A DNA stretch of 61,700 bases from assembly GCF_002001105.1 (NCBI RefSeq), contig NZ_MUNP01000039.1, forward strand, positions 1 to 61,700, in the 5' to 3' direction. Positions 19,906-30,417 of this stretch are shown one piece after another. Position 1 is the first letter of the stretch. Each line of letters starts with the position of its first letter. The notes below the pieces were generated by a model, which saw only the letters and a program-made list of their open reading frames with translations, made no database searches and was not told where the DNA came from. The position numbers were made by a program, and so were the translations under genes. This DNA is from Rhodanobacter sp. C06. Its GTDB lineage: Bacteria > Pseudomonadota > Gammaproteobacteria > Xanthomonadales > Rhodanobacteraceae.

Positions 19906-21084
19906 TCAGTCGGCTTGGCGGCGCAGGAAGGCCGGAATGTCCAGGTATTCCAGCCCGTTGTCCTGCCGCGCCGGGGCCTCGCTGCGCGGATTGGCGCTGA
20001 TCGACGATTCCGGCTGGGCATAGTCCACCACCTCGTTGCCGGTGCCAGTACGCAGCACCACCGGGCGCGGACGCTGGCGCATCTCCACCTGCTTCTGCTC
20101 CACGATGCGCACGTTGCGCGAGGCAGGGGCGCGGTTGAGGCCGGTGGCGACCACGGTGACGCGTACCTCGTCCTTCAGCTCGGCGTCGAGCGAGGTGCCG
20201 ATCACCACGGTGGCGTCCTCGCTGGCGAAGTCGTGGATGATGCGGCCGATCTCGTCGAATTCGCGCATGGTGAGGTTGGGGCCGGCGGTGACGTTGACCA
20301 GGATGCCGCAGGCGCCGTTGAGGTTGACGTCCTCCAGCAGCGGGTTCTTGATCGCCTCCTCGGCCGCGGCCTGGGCGCGGTCGTCGCCGCTGGCGGTGCC
20401 GGTGCCCATCATCGCCAGGCCCATCTCGCTCATCACGGTGCGTACGTCGGCGAAGTCCACGTTGATCAGGCCCGGCGCGGTGATCAGGTCGGCGATGCCC
20501 TGCACGGCGCCCTGCAGCACGTTGTTGGCGGCCTTGAACGCGTTGATCAGGGTGACCTCGCGGCCCAGCACGCTGAGCAGCTTCTCGTTCGGCACGGTGA
20601 TCAGCGAGTCGACGTGCTGGCTGAGGTCCTCGATGCCCTTCTGCGCCACCTGCATGCGGCGACGGCCCTCGAACGGGAACGGCTTGGTGACCACCGCCAC
20701 GGTGAGGATGCCCTTTTCCTTGGCCAGCTGCGCCACCACCGGCGCCGCGCCGGTGCCGGTGCCGCCGCCCATGCCGGCGGTGATGAACACCATGTCGGCG
20801 CCTTCCAGCATCGCCTCGATGCGCTCGCGGTCCTCCAGCGCGGCCTGGCGGCCGACCTCGGGATTCGCGCCCGCGCCCAGGCCCTTGGTGACGTTCGCGC
20901 CCAGCTGCAGGTGGGTGCGCGAATTGCAGCTGCTCATCGCCTGCGCGTCGGTGTTGGCGACGATGAACTCCACGCCCTCGATGTTGGCATTGATCATGTG
21001 GGCCACGGCATTGCCGCCGCCGCCGCCCACGCCGATGACCTTGATGACTGCGTTTGGTGCAAGTTTCTCGATCAGCTCGAACAT
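19906..21084 (-). CDS. ftsZ: Cell division protein FtsZ
   Basis: A 392-residue tubulin-like GTPase that forms the Z-ring. The N-terminal GTP site is VIGVGGGGGNAVAHM. The tubulin signature GGGTGTG lies at residues 106-112. The C-terminal tail ends in the conserved peptide LDIPAFLRRQ that binds FtsA and ZipA. A GGAGG ribosome site precedes the ATG at 21084. It is the last division gene of the cluster; the 148-base gap to ftsA contains a GGGCGCC hairpin. Confidence 0.97.
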   Translation of the reverse strand: MFELIEKLAPNAVIKVIGVGGGGGNAVAHMINANIEGVEFIVANTDAQAMSSCNSRTHLQLGANVTKGLGAGANPEVGRQAALEDRERIEAMLEGADMVFITAGMGGGTGTGAAPVVAQLAKEKGILTVAVVTKPFPFEGRRRMQVAQKGIEDLSQHVDSLITVPNEKLLSVLGREVTLINAFKAANNVLQGAVQGIADLITAPGLINVDFADVRTVMSEMGLAMMGTGTASGDDRAQAAAEEAIKNPLLEDVNLNGACGILVNVTAGPNLTMREFDEIGRIIHDFASEDATVVIGTSLDAELKDEVRVTVVATGLNRAPASRNVRIVEQKQVEMRQRPRPVVLRTGTGNEVVDYAQPESSISANPRSEAPARQDNGLEYLDIPAFLRRQAD

Positions 21085-21213
21085 TTCCCGTCCTCCAGAG
21101 TTGTTGTCGTTGTAACCGCGGGTGGCGACTCCTGTCGCTCCGTGGTGGTGGGCGGACGTCCTGCCGCCCGTGGCTGCGCCTCCTGCGCCGCCGAAACCCT
21201 GCCGCTCCCGGCC

Positions 21214-21231
21214 GGGCGCCTGCCGGCGCCC
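21214..21231. repeat. Hairpin immediately after ftsA
   Basis: GGGCGCC (21214-21220) pairs perfectly with GGCGCCC (21225-21231) around TGCC, one base past the ftsA stop. Without a U-tract it is unlikely to be a full terminator; it may set the ftsA-to-ftsZ expression ratio. Confidence 0.5.
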
Positions 21232-21232
21232 G

Positions 21233-22477
21233 TCAGAAGTTCTTCGTGAGCCAGCTGCGCCATTTGCCGAGCAGGCCGCCGACGTTGCCGAGCGCCGGGC
21301 CGGCACCGCCGCGCACCGGCGCGTTGTGGCGCGAGCCGTGCAGCAGCAGGCCCACGCCGGTGGCGTGCAGCGGGCTGCTGATCACTTCGCCCAGGCCGCT
21401 GATCTCCTGCGGCACGCCCAGGCGCACCATCTTGTGGAAGATCTCCTCGGCCAGCTCCAGCGCGCCTTCCATCTTCGAGGCGCCGCCGGTGAGCACCACG
21501 CCGGCTGCCACCAGGCTGTCGTAGCCGGAGCTGCGCAGCTTGTCCTGCACCATCTCGAAGATTTCCTCGTAGCGCGCCTGCACGCTCTGCGCCAGCGCTT
21601 GCCGCGCCAGCCGGCGCGGCGGGCGGTCGCCCACGCTGGGCACCTGGATGGTTTCCTCGGCGTGCGCCAGCCCGGTCTGCGCGCAGGCGTACTTGATCTT
21701 GATCTCCTCGGCATGCGCGGTCGGCGTGTGCACGCCGTAGGCGATGTCGCTGGTGACCTGGTCGCCGCCGATCGGCAGCGAGGCGGTGTAGCGGATCGAG
21801 CCCTGGGTGTAGATCGCGATGTCGGTGGTGCCGGCGCCGATGTCGACCAGGCACACGCCCAGCTCGCGCTCGTCGTCGGTGAGCACCGCCTTCGCGCTGG
21901 CCAACGCCGAGGGCACCAGTTCGTCCACCGACAAACCGCAGCGCTGGATCGACTTGGTGATGTTCTGCACCGCCGCGGCCGCGCCGGTGACCAGGTGCAC
22001 GTTCGCCTCCAGCCGCACGCCGCTCATGCCGACCGGCGAGCGGATGCCGTCCTGGCCGTCGATGCGGTATTCCTGCGGCTCCTTGTAGAGCACCTTGTGG
22101 TCGGCCGGGATCGCCACCGCGCTGGCCGCTTCCAGCACCTGCTCCAGGTCGCCCGGCGTCACCTCGCGGTCGCGGATCGCCGCATTGCCGTGCGAGTTGC
22201 GCGTTTCCAGGTGGCTGCCCGAGATCGAGGCGCAGACCGAGCGGATGTCGCAACCGGCCATCAGCTCAGCCTCCTCCACCGCGCGCTGGATCGAGTGCAC
22301 GGTCGATTCGATGTCCACCACCATGCCCTTGCGCATGCCGCGCGACACATGGGTACCGATGCCGATCACGGTGATCGGTTCGCCCGGCTCGTACTCGCCC
22401 ACGATCGCGGTCACCTTGGAGGTGCCGATATCGAGGCCGACCACCAGCTGCTTGTCGTTGCGCGTCTTCATATGCAT
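21233..22477 (-). CDS. ftsA: Cell division protein FtsA
   Basis: A 414-residue actin-like ATPase that anchors FtsZ to the membrane and recruits later division proteins. The nucleotide-binding motif VVGLDIGTSKVTAIV is near the N-terminus, the inserted 1C domain follows, and VVLTGGASKMEGALELAEE is the actin-type adenosine motif. The C-terminal GLLGKWRSWLTKNF is the amphipathic membrane-targeting helix. The ATG at 22477 or the one at 22471 could start translation; a GAGGA element lies upstream of both. It follows ftsQ by seven bases. Confidence 0.95.
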   Translation of the reverse strand: MHMKTRNDKQLVVGLDIGTSKVTAIVGEYEPGEPITVIGIGTHVSRGMRKGMVVDIESTVHSIQRAVEEAELMAGCDIRSVCASISGSHLETRNSHGNAAIRDREVTPGDLEQVLEAASAVAIPADHKVLYKEPQEYRIDGQDGIRSPVGMSGVRLEANVHLVTGAAAAVQNITKSIQRCGLSVDELVPSALASAKAVLTDDERELGVCLVDIGAGTTDIAIYTQGSIRYTASLPIGGDQVTSDIAYGVHTPTAHAEEIKIKYACAQTGLAHAEETIQVPSVGDRPPRRLARQALAQSVQARYEEIFEMVQDKLRSSGYDSLVAAGVVLTGGASKMEGALELAEEIFHKMVRLGVPQEISGLGEVISSPLHATGVGLLLHGSRHNAPVRGGAGPALGNVGGLLGKWRSWLTKNF

Positions 22478-22484
22478 GGCGTCC

Positions 22485-23225
22485 TCATGAGCGGCGCGTC
22501 ACGTTGGTCTTGGCGGCGGGTGCCGGCTGCGGCCAGCGCACGGCGAACCCGTTTGTGTAGCGCAGGTCGGCGTAGACGAAACCCTCGTCGTGGCCGGCCA
22601 TCAGCTGCGGATAGACATCGAGGAAGCGGCGCAGCCGCGCGCCGGCGAGGTCGCGGTCGCCGATCACGATGCGCGCGCCGCTCGCCGTGGTGACGCTCCA
22701 GCTGCCGCGCGCCGTCAGCGCCACGCCGTCGATCGCGAGACGCGTGCCGGCGAAGGCCTTGCGCACGTCGGCATAGAAGCTCACCACCTCGGCAAGCCGG
22801 TCGTCCGGCCCTTCGAGGTCCGGCAGCGTGGCGGCATCGGCGGCGCCGATCGGCGCGTCGAACACCTTGCCCTGCCGGCTGATCAACTGCTTGTCGTTCC
22901 AGCGCGCGAACGGCTGGCGCTCGATCACGCGCAGCTGCAAGGTGTCCGGCCAGCGTTTGCGCGCCTCCACCGACTCCACCCACGGCAGCGCCGCCACCGC
23001 CTGTTGCACGCTGTCGAGGTTCAGCGCGAAGAAGCCCTTGCCCAGCCGCGGCAGCACGGCGGCGCGGATCTCGTCCATGTTCACGTGCCGGAACTCGCCC
23101 TGCACCGTGAGCCGGGTCACCGGCCAGCGGCCGGCGGCGAACCAGCCGTGCAGCACGCCGACGACCGGCAGCGCCACCAGCGCGATGGCGAGGCACCAGG
23201 CGACGAGGCGGACGCTACCCCTCAT
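22485..23225 (-). CDS. ftsQ: Cell division protein FtsQ
   Basis: A 246-residue bitopic protein of the divisome. A short cytoplasmic N-terminus is followed by one membrane segment (about residues 6-26) and then by a POTRA domain beginning [22 protein letters not shown]. The beta domain behind it contains [16 protein letters not shown]. It scaffolds the FtsQBL subcomplex in the periplasm. It begins inside the ddl stop (ATGA at 23222-23225). The frame stays open upstream, but that part lies across ddl and shows no family resemblance. Confidence 0.93.
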   Translation of the reverse strand: MRGSVRLVAWCLAIALVALPVVGVLHGWFAAGRWPVTRLTVQGEFRHVNMDEIRAAVLPRLGKGFFALNLDSVQQAVAALPWVESVEARKRWPDTLQLRVIERQPFARWNDKQLISRQGKVFDAPIGAADAATLPDLEGPDDRLAEVVSFYADVRKAFAGTRLAIDGVALTARGSWSVTTASGARIVIGDRDLAGARLRRFLDVYPQLMAGHDEGFVYADLRYTNGFAVRWPQPAPAAKTNVTRRS

Positions 23226-24190
23226 GCACCCTCCCGGAAGCTCGTCTCGAGCACGCGCCAGCACAGCGCCTCGTAGTCGATGCCGGCGGCGCGCGCGGCC
23301 TTGGGCACCAGCGAGTGCGAGGTCATGCCCGGTGCGGTGTTCACTTCCAGCAGCCAGTTGCGGCCGGCGCGGTCGCGCATCACGTCGACCCGGCCCCAGC
23401 CGGCGCAGCCCAGCGCGTCGAACGCCTGCAGCGCCAGCGCGCGCAGCTCGCTTTCGGCATCGCCATGCAGGCCGGGGCACAGGTACTGCGTGTCCTCGGC
23501 GACGTACTTCGCGTTGTAGTCGTAGAACGCGCCCTTCGGCACGATGTGGATGGACGGCAGCACCTCGCGGCCGAGGATGCCGACGGTCAGCTCGTCGCCC
23601 TCGATCAGGGTTTCCATCAACAGGTCGCCGGGGTACTTCGCCGCCAGCTCGACCGCGCTGTCCAGCTGCGCCTCCTCGAACACGCGGGTGACGCCCACGC
23701 TGGAGCCTTCGCAGGCCGGCTTCACGATCAACGGGAAGCCGATCGTGTGCGCCGCGGCATGCACCGCCGCGGCATCGGCGCCGCGCGCCAGCGCCACGAA
23801 CTTCGGCGTGGGCAGGCCCAAAGACTGCCACACGCGCTTGGAACGCGGCTTGTCCATCGACAGCGCCGAGCCGAGCACGCCCGAGCCGGTGTACGGCACC
23901 TTGAGCGATTCCAGCGCGCCCTGCAGCACGCCGTCCTCGCCGCCGCCGTGCTGGCCGTGCAGGATGTTGAACACGCGCGCGAAGTGGCCGGCGCGCAGGG
24001 CGTCGAGCAACGCCGGGATACCGTCGATCGCGTGCGCGTCGACGCCGCGCGCCTTGAGCGCCGCCAACACGTTGCGGCCGGAATCCAGCGACACCTCGCG
24101 CTCGGCCGAGCTGCCGCCCATCACCACCGCGACGCGGCCGAAGTCCGCGGGGTTCGAGATGCGCGAGGCAGGATTCGTCGTGACGGCCAT
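23222..24190 (-). CDS. ddl: D-alanine--D-alanine ligase
   Basis: A 322-residue ATP-grasp ligase that makes the D-Ala-D-Ala dipeptide for the cell-wall precursor. The N-terminal [17 protein letters not shown] is the family signature, and the substrate-binding and ATP-grasp segments ([34 protein letters not shown]) occur in order. In a dcw cluster this corresponds to ddlB. Start and stop overlap the neighbours by ATGA on both sides (murC stop 24190-24192; ftsQ start 23225), implying translational coupling. Confidence 0.95.
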   Translation of the reverse strand: MAVTTNPASRISNPADFGRVAVVMGGSSAEREVSLDSGRNVLAALKARGVDAHAIDGIPALLDALRAGHFARVFNILHGQHGGGEDGVLQGALESLKVPYTGSGVLGSALSMDKPRSKRVWQSLGLPTPKFVALARGADAAAVHAAAHTIGFPLIVKPACEGSSVGVTRVFEEAQLDSAVELAAKYPGDLLMETLIEGDELTVGILGREVLPSIHIVPKGAFYDYNAKYVAEDTQYLCPGLHGDAESELRALALQAFDALGCAGWGRVDVMRDRAGRNWLLEVNTAPGMTSHSLVPKAARAAGIDYEALCWRVLETSFREGA

Positions 24191-25635
24191 CAGGCGGCTC
24201 CCCTGGTCTTCAGTTGGCCCAGCTGCGCGAGTTCCACCGCCGCCGCGCCGATGTCGCCGGCGCCGAGCAGCAGCAGCAGGTCGCCGTCGCGCAGCAGCGC
24301 CGGCAAGGTGTCCTTGAGTTCGCGCGGATGCTCGACCAGCACGGGGTCGACCTTGCCGCGCGCGCGCACCGCACGCGCCAGCGCGCGGCCATCGGCGCCC
24401 GCGATCGGCGCCTCGCCCGCCGGATATACCTCGGTGAGCACCAGCACGTCGGCCTCGGCCAGCACGTTCGCGAAGTCGTCGAGCAGGTCGCGCGTGCGGC
24501 TGTAGCGGTGCGGCTGGAAACCGACGACGAGGCGCCGCTCGGGCCAACCGCCGCGCGCGGCGGCGAACACCGCGGCCAGCTCGCTGGGATGGTGGCCGTA
24601 GTCGTCCACCAGCAGGACTGTGCCGTGGTCCAGCGCGATTTCGCCGCGGCGATGGAAGCGCCGACCCACGCCCTGGAAGTTAGCCAGTGCGTGCGCGATC
24701 GCCTCGGCGCCCACGCCGAGCTGCCAGCCGATGCTGGCGGCGGCCAGCGCGTTCAGCACGTTGTGCCGACCGGGCAGGTTCAGCATCACCGGCAACGCCT
24801 CGGCGCGGCCGGGCAGGTGCAGGTCGAAGTGCATCTCGAAGCCGTGCTGCACCACGTTGGAGGCGCGCACATCGGCGTCGGCGGTGGCGATGCCGTAGGT
24901 CATCACGCGGCGCGTGGTGGTCTTCGCGAGCTTCGCCACCTCGGCGTCGTCCACGCACAGCACGGCGAGGCCGTAGAACGGCAGGCGATGCAGGAAATCG
25001 GCGAAGGCCTTCTTCACCTCGGCGAAATCGCCGTGGTAGTTCTCCAGGTGGTCGGCGTCGATATTGGTGACCGCCGCGATCACCGGCGACAGCAGCAGGA
25101 AGGAGCCGTCCGATTCGTCGGCCTCCGCCACCAGGTACTGGCCGGTGCCCAGCCGAGCGTTCGCGCCGGCCGCATTGAGCTGACCGCCGATCACGAAGGT
25201 TGGGTCGTAGTTCGCCTCGGCCAGCACGCTGGCGACCAGGCTGGTCGTCGTGGTCTTGCCGTGGGTGCCGGCGATCGCGATGCCGCGGCGGAAGCGCATC
25301 AGCTCGCCCAGCATCTCGGCGCGCGGGATGACCGGGATGCGCGCCGCACGCGCGGCGAGCAGCTCGGGATTGTCCGGCTTGATCGCACTGGAAGTGACCA
25401 CCACGTCGGCGTCGCCCACGTTCGCGGCGTCGTGCCCCTCGTGCACCACCAGGCCCAGTCGCGCTAGGCGCTGCGCGGTGGGCGAGTTCGCCTTGTCCGA
25501 ACCCGACACCGCATAGCCCAGGTTGTGCAGCACCTCGGCAATGCCGCTCATGCCCACGCCGCCGATGCCGATGAAGTGCACGCGACGGAACGTGGTCATC
25601 AGGTCTTCGTGCGCGAGCAGGCGACGTGGCGTCAT
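24190..25635 (-). CDS. murC: UDP-N-acetylmuramate--L-alanine ligase MurC
   Basis: A 481-residue Mur ligase that adds L-alanine to UDP-MurNAc in the cytoplasm. The N-terminal Rossmann part has [18 protein letters not shown], and the ATP-binding P-loop is [13 protein letters not shown]. The central [14 protein letters not shown] segment is typical of MurC. I chose the ATG at 25635 because it overlaps the murG stop as ATGA; an internal ATG 36 bases later (MTTFRRVHF) is an alternative closer to the usual family start. Confidence 0.95.
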   Translation of the reverse strand: MTPRRLLAHEDLMTTFRRVHFIGIGGVGMSGIAEVLHNLGYAVSGSDKANSPTAQRLARLGLVVHEGHDAANVGDADVVVTSSAIKPDNPELLAARAARIPVIPRAEMLGELMRFRRGIAIAGTHGKTTTTSLVASVLAEANYDPTFVIGGQLNAAGANARLGTGQYLVAEADESDGSFLLLSPVIAAVTNIDADHLENYHGDFAEVKKAFADFLHRLPFYGLAVLCVDDAEVAKLAKTTTRRVMTYGIATADADVRASNVVQHGFEMHFDLHLPGRAEALPVMLNLPGRHNVLNALAAASIGWQLGVGAEAIAHALANFQGVGRRFHRRGEIALDHGTVLLVDDYGHHPSELAAVFAAARGGWPERRLVVGFQPHRYSRTRDLLDDFANVLAEADVLVLTEVYPAGEAPIAGADGRALARAVRARGKVDPVLVEHPRELKDTLPALLRDGDLLLLLGAGDIGAAAVELAQLGQLKTRGAA

Positions 25636-26708
25636 GCGGCCACCTCCAGGCAAGCACGGGCAATCACCGCCGCCGCGTCGGGCTTGGCCAGCGTGCGTGC
25701 GGCTTCGGCCACCGCGAGCAGCCGCGCGCGGTCGGCCAGCAGTGCATCCAGACGCTGCGCAAGTGTTTCGATGTTCAAATCACGTTCCTGGATCAGTTCG
25801 GCCGCGCCGGCGGCGACCAGCGCCTCGGCATTGCGGGTCTGGTGGTCGTCCACCGCGTGCGGGAACGGCACCAGCACCGCGCCCAGCCCGGCCGCGGTGA
25901 GTTCGGCCAGGGTCAGCGCGCCGGCGCGGCAGACCGCGAGATCGGCCCAGCCGTAGCTGCCCGCCATGTCCTCGATGAACGGCACCACTTGGGCCTCGAC
26001 GCCAGCCTTCGCGTACGCTTCGCGAGCCTCGGCTAGGCCACGATTGCCGCACTGGTGCAGCACTTCGGGGCGACGCTCCGGCGGCAGCAGTGCCAGCGCC
26101 TGCGGCAGCGTGAGGTTCAGCGCGCGCGCGCCGAGACTGCCGCCCAGCACCAGCAGGTGCGCGCGGCCCGCGCGACCCGCAAAGCGCTGCGCGGGCGGCG
26201 CCAGCGCGGCGATCGCGCCGCGCACCGGATTGCCCACCCACTCCGCGTTCGGCAGCGCGTCGGCGAAGCCGGCCAGCACGCGCTGCGCATGCGCGGCGAG
26301 CTTGCGGTTGGTGAAACCGGCCACGCGGTTCTGCTCGTGCACCAGCAACGGGCGATGCAGCAGGCGCGCGGCCAGGCCGCCGGGGCCGGCCACGTAGCCA
26401 CCCATCGACAGCACGCTGCGCGGCTTCAGCCGGCGCAGCGTGCCGAATGCAGACAGCAACGCACGCGCCAGCATCACGGGCGCCGCGAGGCGCGTCTGCC
26501 AGCCTTTGCCGCGCAGACCGCCCACGCGGATCTCGTGCAGCTCGATGCCGTGCGCCGGCACCACCTTCGTCTCCATGCCACCGACCGCGCCCAGCCATGC
26601 CACCGGCACGCCTTGCGCGCGCAGCGTCTCGGCCACGGCGAGGCCGGGGAAGATATGGCCACCGGTGCCGCCGGCCATGATCAGCACGGGACGCTGCTCG
26701 GCGTTCAT
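25632..26708 (-). CDS. murG: UDP-GlcNAc:lipid I transferase MurG
   Basis: A 358-residue peripheral membrane glycosyltransferase (GT-B fold) that converts lipid I to lipid II on the inner face of the cytoplasmic membrane. The first glycine-rich loop AGGTGGHIFPGLAVAE and the C-terminal donor-site block (CRAGALTLAELTAAG) are both present. The second G-loop appears as VLGGSLGARALN. Overlaps ftsW upstream and murC downstream by ATGA. Confidence 0.96.
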   Translation of the reverse strand: MNAEQRPVLIMAGGTGGHIFPGLAVAETLRAQGVPVAWLGAVGGMETKVVPAHGIELHEIRVGGLRGKGWQTRLAAPVMLARALLSAFGTLRRLKPRSVLSMGGYVAGPGGLAARLLHRPLLVHEQNRVAGFTNRKLAAHAQRVLAGFADALPNAEWVGNPVRGAIAALAPPAQRFAGRAGRAHLLVLGGSLGARALNLTLPQALALLPPERRPEVLHQCGNRGLAEAREAYAKAGVEAQVVPFIEDMAGSYGWADLAVCRAGALTLAELTAAGLGAVLVPFPHAVDDHQTRNAEALVAAGAAELIQERDLNIETLAQRLDALLADRARLLAVAEAARTLAKPDAAAVIARACLEVAA

Positions 26709-27943
26709 GCCACCGCCGCCTCGCGCGGACGCACCGCGTCGTTCACGTCCGGCGCCGCTACCGCCTCCGGCATGCGCTTGGCCATCTGCCGCGCATCCAA
26801 TGCGCGGTTGATCTCCCAGGTGGCGCGCAGCAGCACGCCGGCCATCGCGCAGGTCAGCACCATCGACGAACCGCCGTAGCTGATCAGCGGCAGGGTGAGG
26901 CCCTTAGTGGGCAGCGCGCCGAGGTTCACGCCCACTGAGACGATCGCCTGCATCGCCAGCATCAACGAGATGCCAAACGCGACGTAGCCGGCGAAACGCT
27001 GGCCCACCTCGACCCCTTTGAGACCCAGGTACAGGCCGCGCCCCACCGCCAGCGCGAACAGGCCCATCACCAGCATCACGCCGACCAGACCCAGCTCCTC
27101 GCCGATCACCGCGAAGATGAAGTCAGTGTGCGCCTCGGGCAGGTACGACAACTTCAGCACGCTGGAACCCAGGCCCACGCCGGTCCACTCGCCGCGGCCG
27201 ATCGCCATCAGCGACTGGGTGAGCTGGAAGCCGTCGGTGAACGGGTGCTCCCAGGGATTCATGAACGAGGTGAGCCGCTTTACGCGGTAGCTCTCGCCGG
27301 TCGCCGCGATCACCAGCAGCGGCATCAGCGGCAGCCCCATCACGAACAGGTAGATCGGCCGCGCGCCGCCCAGCCAGACCATCGCGATGGTCACCGAGAT
27401 CACCAGCGTGGCCGAGCCGAAGTCGGGCTGCGCCAGCAGCAGCAGCACGATGATGCCGGCCACCGCGATCGGCTTGATCAGGCCGAGGAACTTCGTCTCG
27501 ATGCTGTCGCGATGGCGCACGAGGTAGCTGGCGAGGTAGACCACCAGGATGAGCTTCACCGCCTCCACCGGCTGGAAGCTGGTCACCACCAGGTTCAGCC
27601 AGCGGTGCGCGCCGTTGATGCGCATGCCCAGGTGCGGCACGAACACCGCCAGCAGCAGCACGAAGGCGACCAGCATCAGATGGAACGCGTACTTCTCCAG
27701 CAGCTTCAGCTCGGTGCGCATCGCCATGCCGGCCGCCACCGCGCCCAGTGCCAGGAACAGCAGGTCCTTCTTCAGGTAATAGAACGCGCCCACGTGGCTG
27801 CTGTCGGCCACCGCGATCGAACTGGAGGTCACCATCACCACGCCGATGCTGGCCAGGCCGACCAGCGCGACCAGCAGCCACAGGTCGTAGCTGCCGCGCG
27901 GCCCCTGCCGCTTGATCGCCTGCGATGTACCGAAGCCGAACAT
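26705..27943 (-). CDS. ftsW: Lipid II polymerase / division protein FtsW
   Basis: A 412-residue SEDS-family membrane protein with about ten hydrophobic segments. With FtsI it polymerises septal peptidoglycan from lipid II. The C-terminal conserved block LPTKGLTLPLISYGGSSM is the SEDS signature, and the large periplasmic loop with SFMNPWEHPFTDGFQLTQS is also typical. It starts one base after the mraY stop. In most gammaproteobacteria murD would sit between mraY and ftsW; here it does not. Confidence 0.95.
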   Translation of the reverse strand: MFGFGTSQAIKRQGPRGSYDLWLLVALVGLASIGVVMVTSSSIAVADSSHVGAFYYLKKDLLFLALGAVAAGMAMRTELKLLEKYAFHLMLVAFVLLLAVFVPHLGMRINGAHRWLNLVVTSFQPVEAVKLILVVYLASYLVRHRDSIETKFLGLIKPIAVAGIIVLLLLAQPDFGSATLVISVTIAMVWLGGARPIYLFVMGLPLMPLLVIAATGESYRVKRLTSFMNPWEHPFTDGFQLTQSLMAIGRGEWTGVGLGSSVLKLSYLPEAHTDFIFAVIGEELGLVGVMLVMGLFALAVGRGLYLGLKGVEVGQRFAGYVAFGISLMLAMQAIVSVGVNLGALPTKGLTLPLISYGGSSMVLTCAMAGVLLRATWEINRALDARQMAKRMPEAVAAPDVNDAVRPREAAVA

Positions 27944-27944
27944 G

Positions 27945-29045
27945 TCAGCGCACCTTCAACGTGGCGAGGCCGATCAGCACCAGCACGACGCTGATGATCC
28001 AGAAGCGCACGATCACCCGCGGCTCGGGCCAGCCCTTGAGCTCGAAGTGGTGGTGGATCGGCGCCATGCGGAACACGCGCTTGCCGGTGAGCTTGAAGCT
28101 GCCCACCTGGATCATCACCGAGGCGGTCTCCAGCACGAACACGCCACCCATCACCAGCAACACGATCTCCTGGCGCACGATCACCGCGATGCAGCCCAGC
28201 GCGGCGCCGATCGCCAGCGCGCCCACGTCGCCCATGAACACCTGCGCCGGGTAGGTGTTGAACCACAGGAAGCCCAGCCCGGCACCGGCCAGCGCACCGC
28301 AGTAGATCGACAGCTCGCCCGCGCCGGGGATCGAGGGGATGCCCAGGTATTCGGAGAACAGCTTGTTGCCGGCGAGGTAGGCGAACACGCCGAGCGCGCC
28401 GGAGACCAGCACGGTGGGCATGATCGCGAGGCCGTCGAGGCCGTCGGTGAGGTTCACCGCATTGGAGAAGCCCACCACGATGAAATACGCCACCACCACG
28501 AAGAACGCGCCCAGCGGAATCGCCACGTGCTTGAACAGCGGCACGTACAGCGCGGTCTCCGCCACCGGCGCGTTGCCGACCGCGTGTGGCGCGGTGAAGA
28601 ACAGGAACAGCGCCGCGCACAGGCCGAACACCGACTGCCAGAAATACTTCCAGCGCGAGGCGAGGCCGCGGCTGTCCTTCAGCACCAGCTTGCGGTAGTC
28701 GTCGTAGAAGCCGATCACGCCGAACGCCAGCATCACCGCCAGCACCACCCACACGTAGCGGTTGTGCAGGTCGGCCCACAGCAGCGTGGCGACGGTGACC
28801 GCGAGCAGGATCATCACGCCGCCCATGGTCGGCGTGCCGGCCTTGGAGAGATGCGTCTGCGGACCATCGCTGCGCACCACCTGGCCCGCCTTCAGCGCGG
28901 CCAGCTTGCGGATCAACGCGGGACCCAGCAGCAGCGACACCGCCAGCGCGGTGAGCGCAGCCATGATGGTGCGAAAGGTGATGTACTGGAACAGGTGCAG
29001 CGTGGTGAAGTGCCGCGCCATCCAGTCCGCGAGTTCAAGCAGCAT
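27945..29045 (-). CDS. mraY: Phospho-N-acetylmuramoyl-pentapeptide transferase MraY
   Basis: A 366-residue membrane enzyme that moves phospho-MurNAc-pentapeptide from UDP to undecaprenyl phosphate, forming lipid I. Characteristic cytoplasmic motifs appear in order: [14 protein letters not shown], a DDYRK segment, the [13 protein letters not shown] block with catalytic aspartates, and HHHFELKGW close to the C-terminus. The ATG at 29045 gives the standard start MLLELADW and overlaps the end of murF by 11 bases. Confidence 0.96.
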   Translation of the reverse strand: MLLELADWMARHFTTLHLFQYITFRTIMAALTALAVSLLLGPALIRKLAALKAGQVVRSDGPQTHLSKAGTPTMGGVMILLAVTVATLLWADLHNRYVWVVLAVMLAFGVIGFYDDYRKLVLKDSRGLASRWKYFWQSVFGLCAALFLFFTAPHAVGNAPVAETALYVPLFKHVAIPLGAFFVVVAYFIVVGFSNAVNLTDGLDGLAIMPTVLVSGALGVFAYLAGNKLFSEYLGIPSIPGAGELSIYCGALAGAGLGFLWFNTYPAQVFMGDVGALAIGAALGCIAVIVRQEIVLLVMGGVFVLETASVMIQVGSFKLTGKRVFRMAPIHHHFELKGWPEPRVIVRFWIISVVLVLIGLATLKVR

Positions 29046-30417
29046 CGGATGCGCCCTCCGGCTTTGTATCGGCGTGTCGTGCCGCACCTTCCAGTGCCTT
29101 CACCACCTCGTCCATGCCCGACGAATGCGAGCCCTTGACCAGACAGGTCACGCCGTCGTGCAGGCCGGCTTTCAGCGCGGCGATCAGCGCGGCCTTGTCG
29201 GCGTAGTGTTCGCCGCCCGTGCCGAACGCCTCCACCGTCGCAGCACCCAGCGGGCCGACGGCGAACAGGCGCTCGATGCCGCGTTCGAGCGCCCGCGCGC
29301 CCACGCCGGCGTGCAGCGCGTGGGCGTCGGCGCCCAGTTCGGCCATGTCGCCCAGCGCCAGCCAGCGTTCGCCCGCCGCCAGCGCCAGCGTGTCGATCGC
29401 CGCGGCCATCGAGCTGGGGTTGGCGTTGTAGCTGTCGTCGATCAGCGTGACGCCGCCGGGCAACGCGATGCGACGCAGGCGGCCGGCGACCGCACGCGCC
29501 TGTTCCAGTCCTGCCACGATGGTGGTCAGCGGCACCTCCAGCGCCAGCGCGACGGAAGCCGCGGCCAGCGCGTTCGCCACGTTGTGGCGGCCGGGCAACG
29601 CGAGATTCACCTCGGCGTCGCCTTCCGGCGTGCTCAGCACGAAGCGCGAACCATCCGCGCGCTGCTCCACGATATCGGCGCCCACGTCGGCCTTGTGTTC
29701 CAGGCCGAAACGCAGCACGCGGCGCGTGCCGGCCAGGCCCGCGAAAAAACCGGCGAACGCGTCGTCCGCATTGATGATCGCCACGCCGTCCGCCGGCAGT
29801 GCCTGGTACAGCGCGCCCTTGGTCTCGGCCACGCCTTCCACGCTGCCCATGCGCTCAAGATGCGCGGGGGCGATGATGTTGACGAGGCCGATTTCGGGCC
29901 GCGCGATGGCGGCGAGATAGGCGATGTCGCCAGGCTTGCCTGCGCCCATCTCCAGCACTGCGTATTCGGCGTCTTCCGGCATCGCCAGCAGGGTCAGCGG
30001 CAAGCCGATCTCGTTGTTGAAGCTGCCCGTGTTGACGTGGGTGTGGCCATGCAGCGACAGGATGGAGGCGGCGAGCGTCTTCACCGTGGTCTTGCCGTTG
30101 GAGCCGGTGATGCCGATCACCCGTGCATGGCGCTGCGCGCGCACTGCGCTGGCGAGGTCGCCCAGCGCCGCTTCCACGTCGTCCACCAGCACCTGCGGCA
30201 ACGGACTGTCCAGCTTGCGCGACACCAGCGCGCCGGCGGCGCCGGCGGCAGCGGCCTGCGCGAGATAGTCGTGGCCGTCCACGCGCTCGCCCTTGAACGC
30301 AGCGAACAGGTCGCCGGCTTTCAGCTTGCGGGTGTCGATCGCGACCCCGCCCACCGCGGCGTCATCGCCGAGCAGGCGGCCGTGGGTCCACATCGCGATG
30401 GCGGAGAGCCGCATCAT
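29035..30417 (-). CDS. murF: UDP-MurNAc-tripeptide--D-Ala-D-Ala ligase MurF
   Basis: A 460-residue Mur ligase adding the D-Ala-D-Ala dipeptide made by Ddl. It has the N-terminal MurF substrate domain ([16 protein letters not shown]), the P-loop [14 protein letters not shown] and the C-terminal domain with the [11 protein letters not shown] segment that distinguishes MurF from its paralogues. The start at 30417 is the first of two adjacent ATG codons and overlaps the murE stop as ATGA. Confidence 0.95.
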   Translation of the reverse strand: MMRLSAIAMWTHGRLLGDDAAVGGVAIDTRKLKAGDLFAAFKGERVDGHDYLAQAAAAGAAGALVSRKLDSPLPQVLVDDVEAALGDLASAVRAQRHARVIGITGSNGKTTVKTLAASILSLHGHTHVNTGSFNNEIGLPLTLLAMPEDAEYAVLEMGAGKPGDIAYLAAIARPEIGLVNIIAPAHLERMGSVEGVAETKGALYQALPADGVAIINADDAFAGFFAGLAGTRRVLRFGLEHKADVGADIVEQRADGSRFVLSTPEGDAEVNLALPGRHNVANALAAASVALALEVPLTTIVAGLEQARAVAGRLRRIALPGGVTLIDDSYNANPSSMAAAIDTLALAAGERWLALGDMAELGADAHALHAGVGARALERGIERLFAVGPLGAATVEAFGTGGEHYADKAALIAALKAGLHDGVTCLVKGSHSSGMDEVVKALEGAARHADTKPEGASDAA

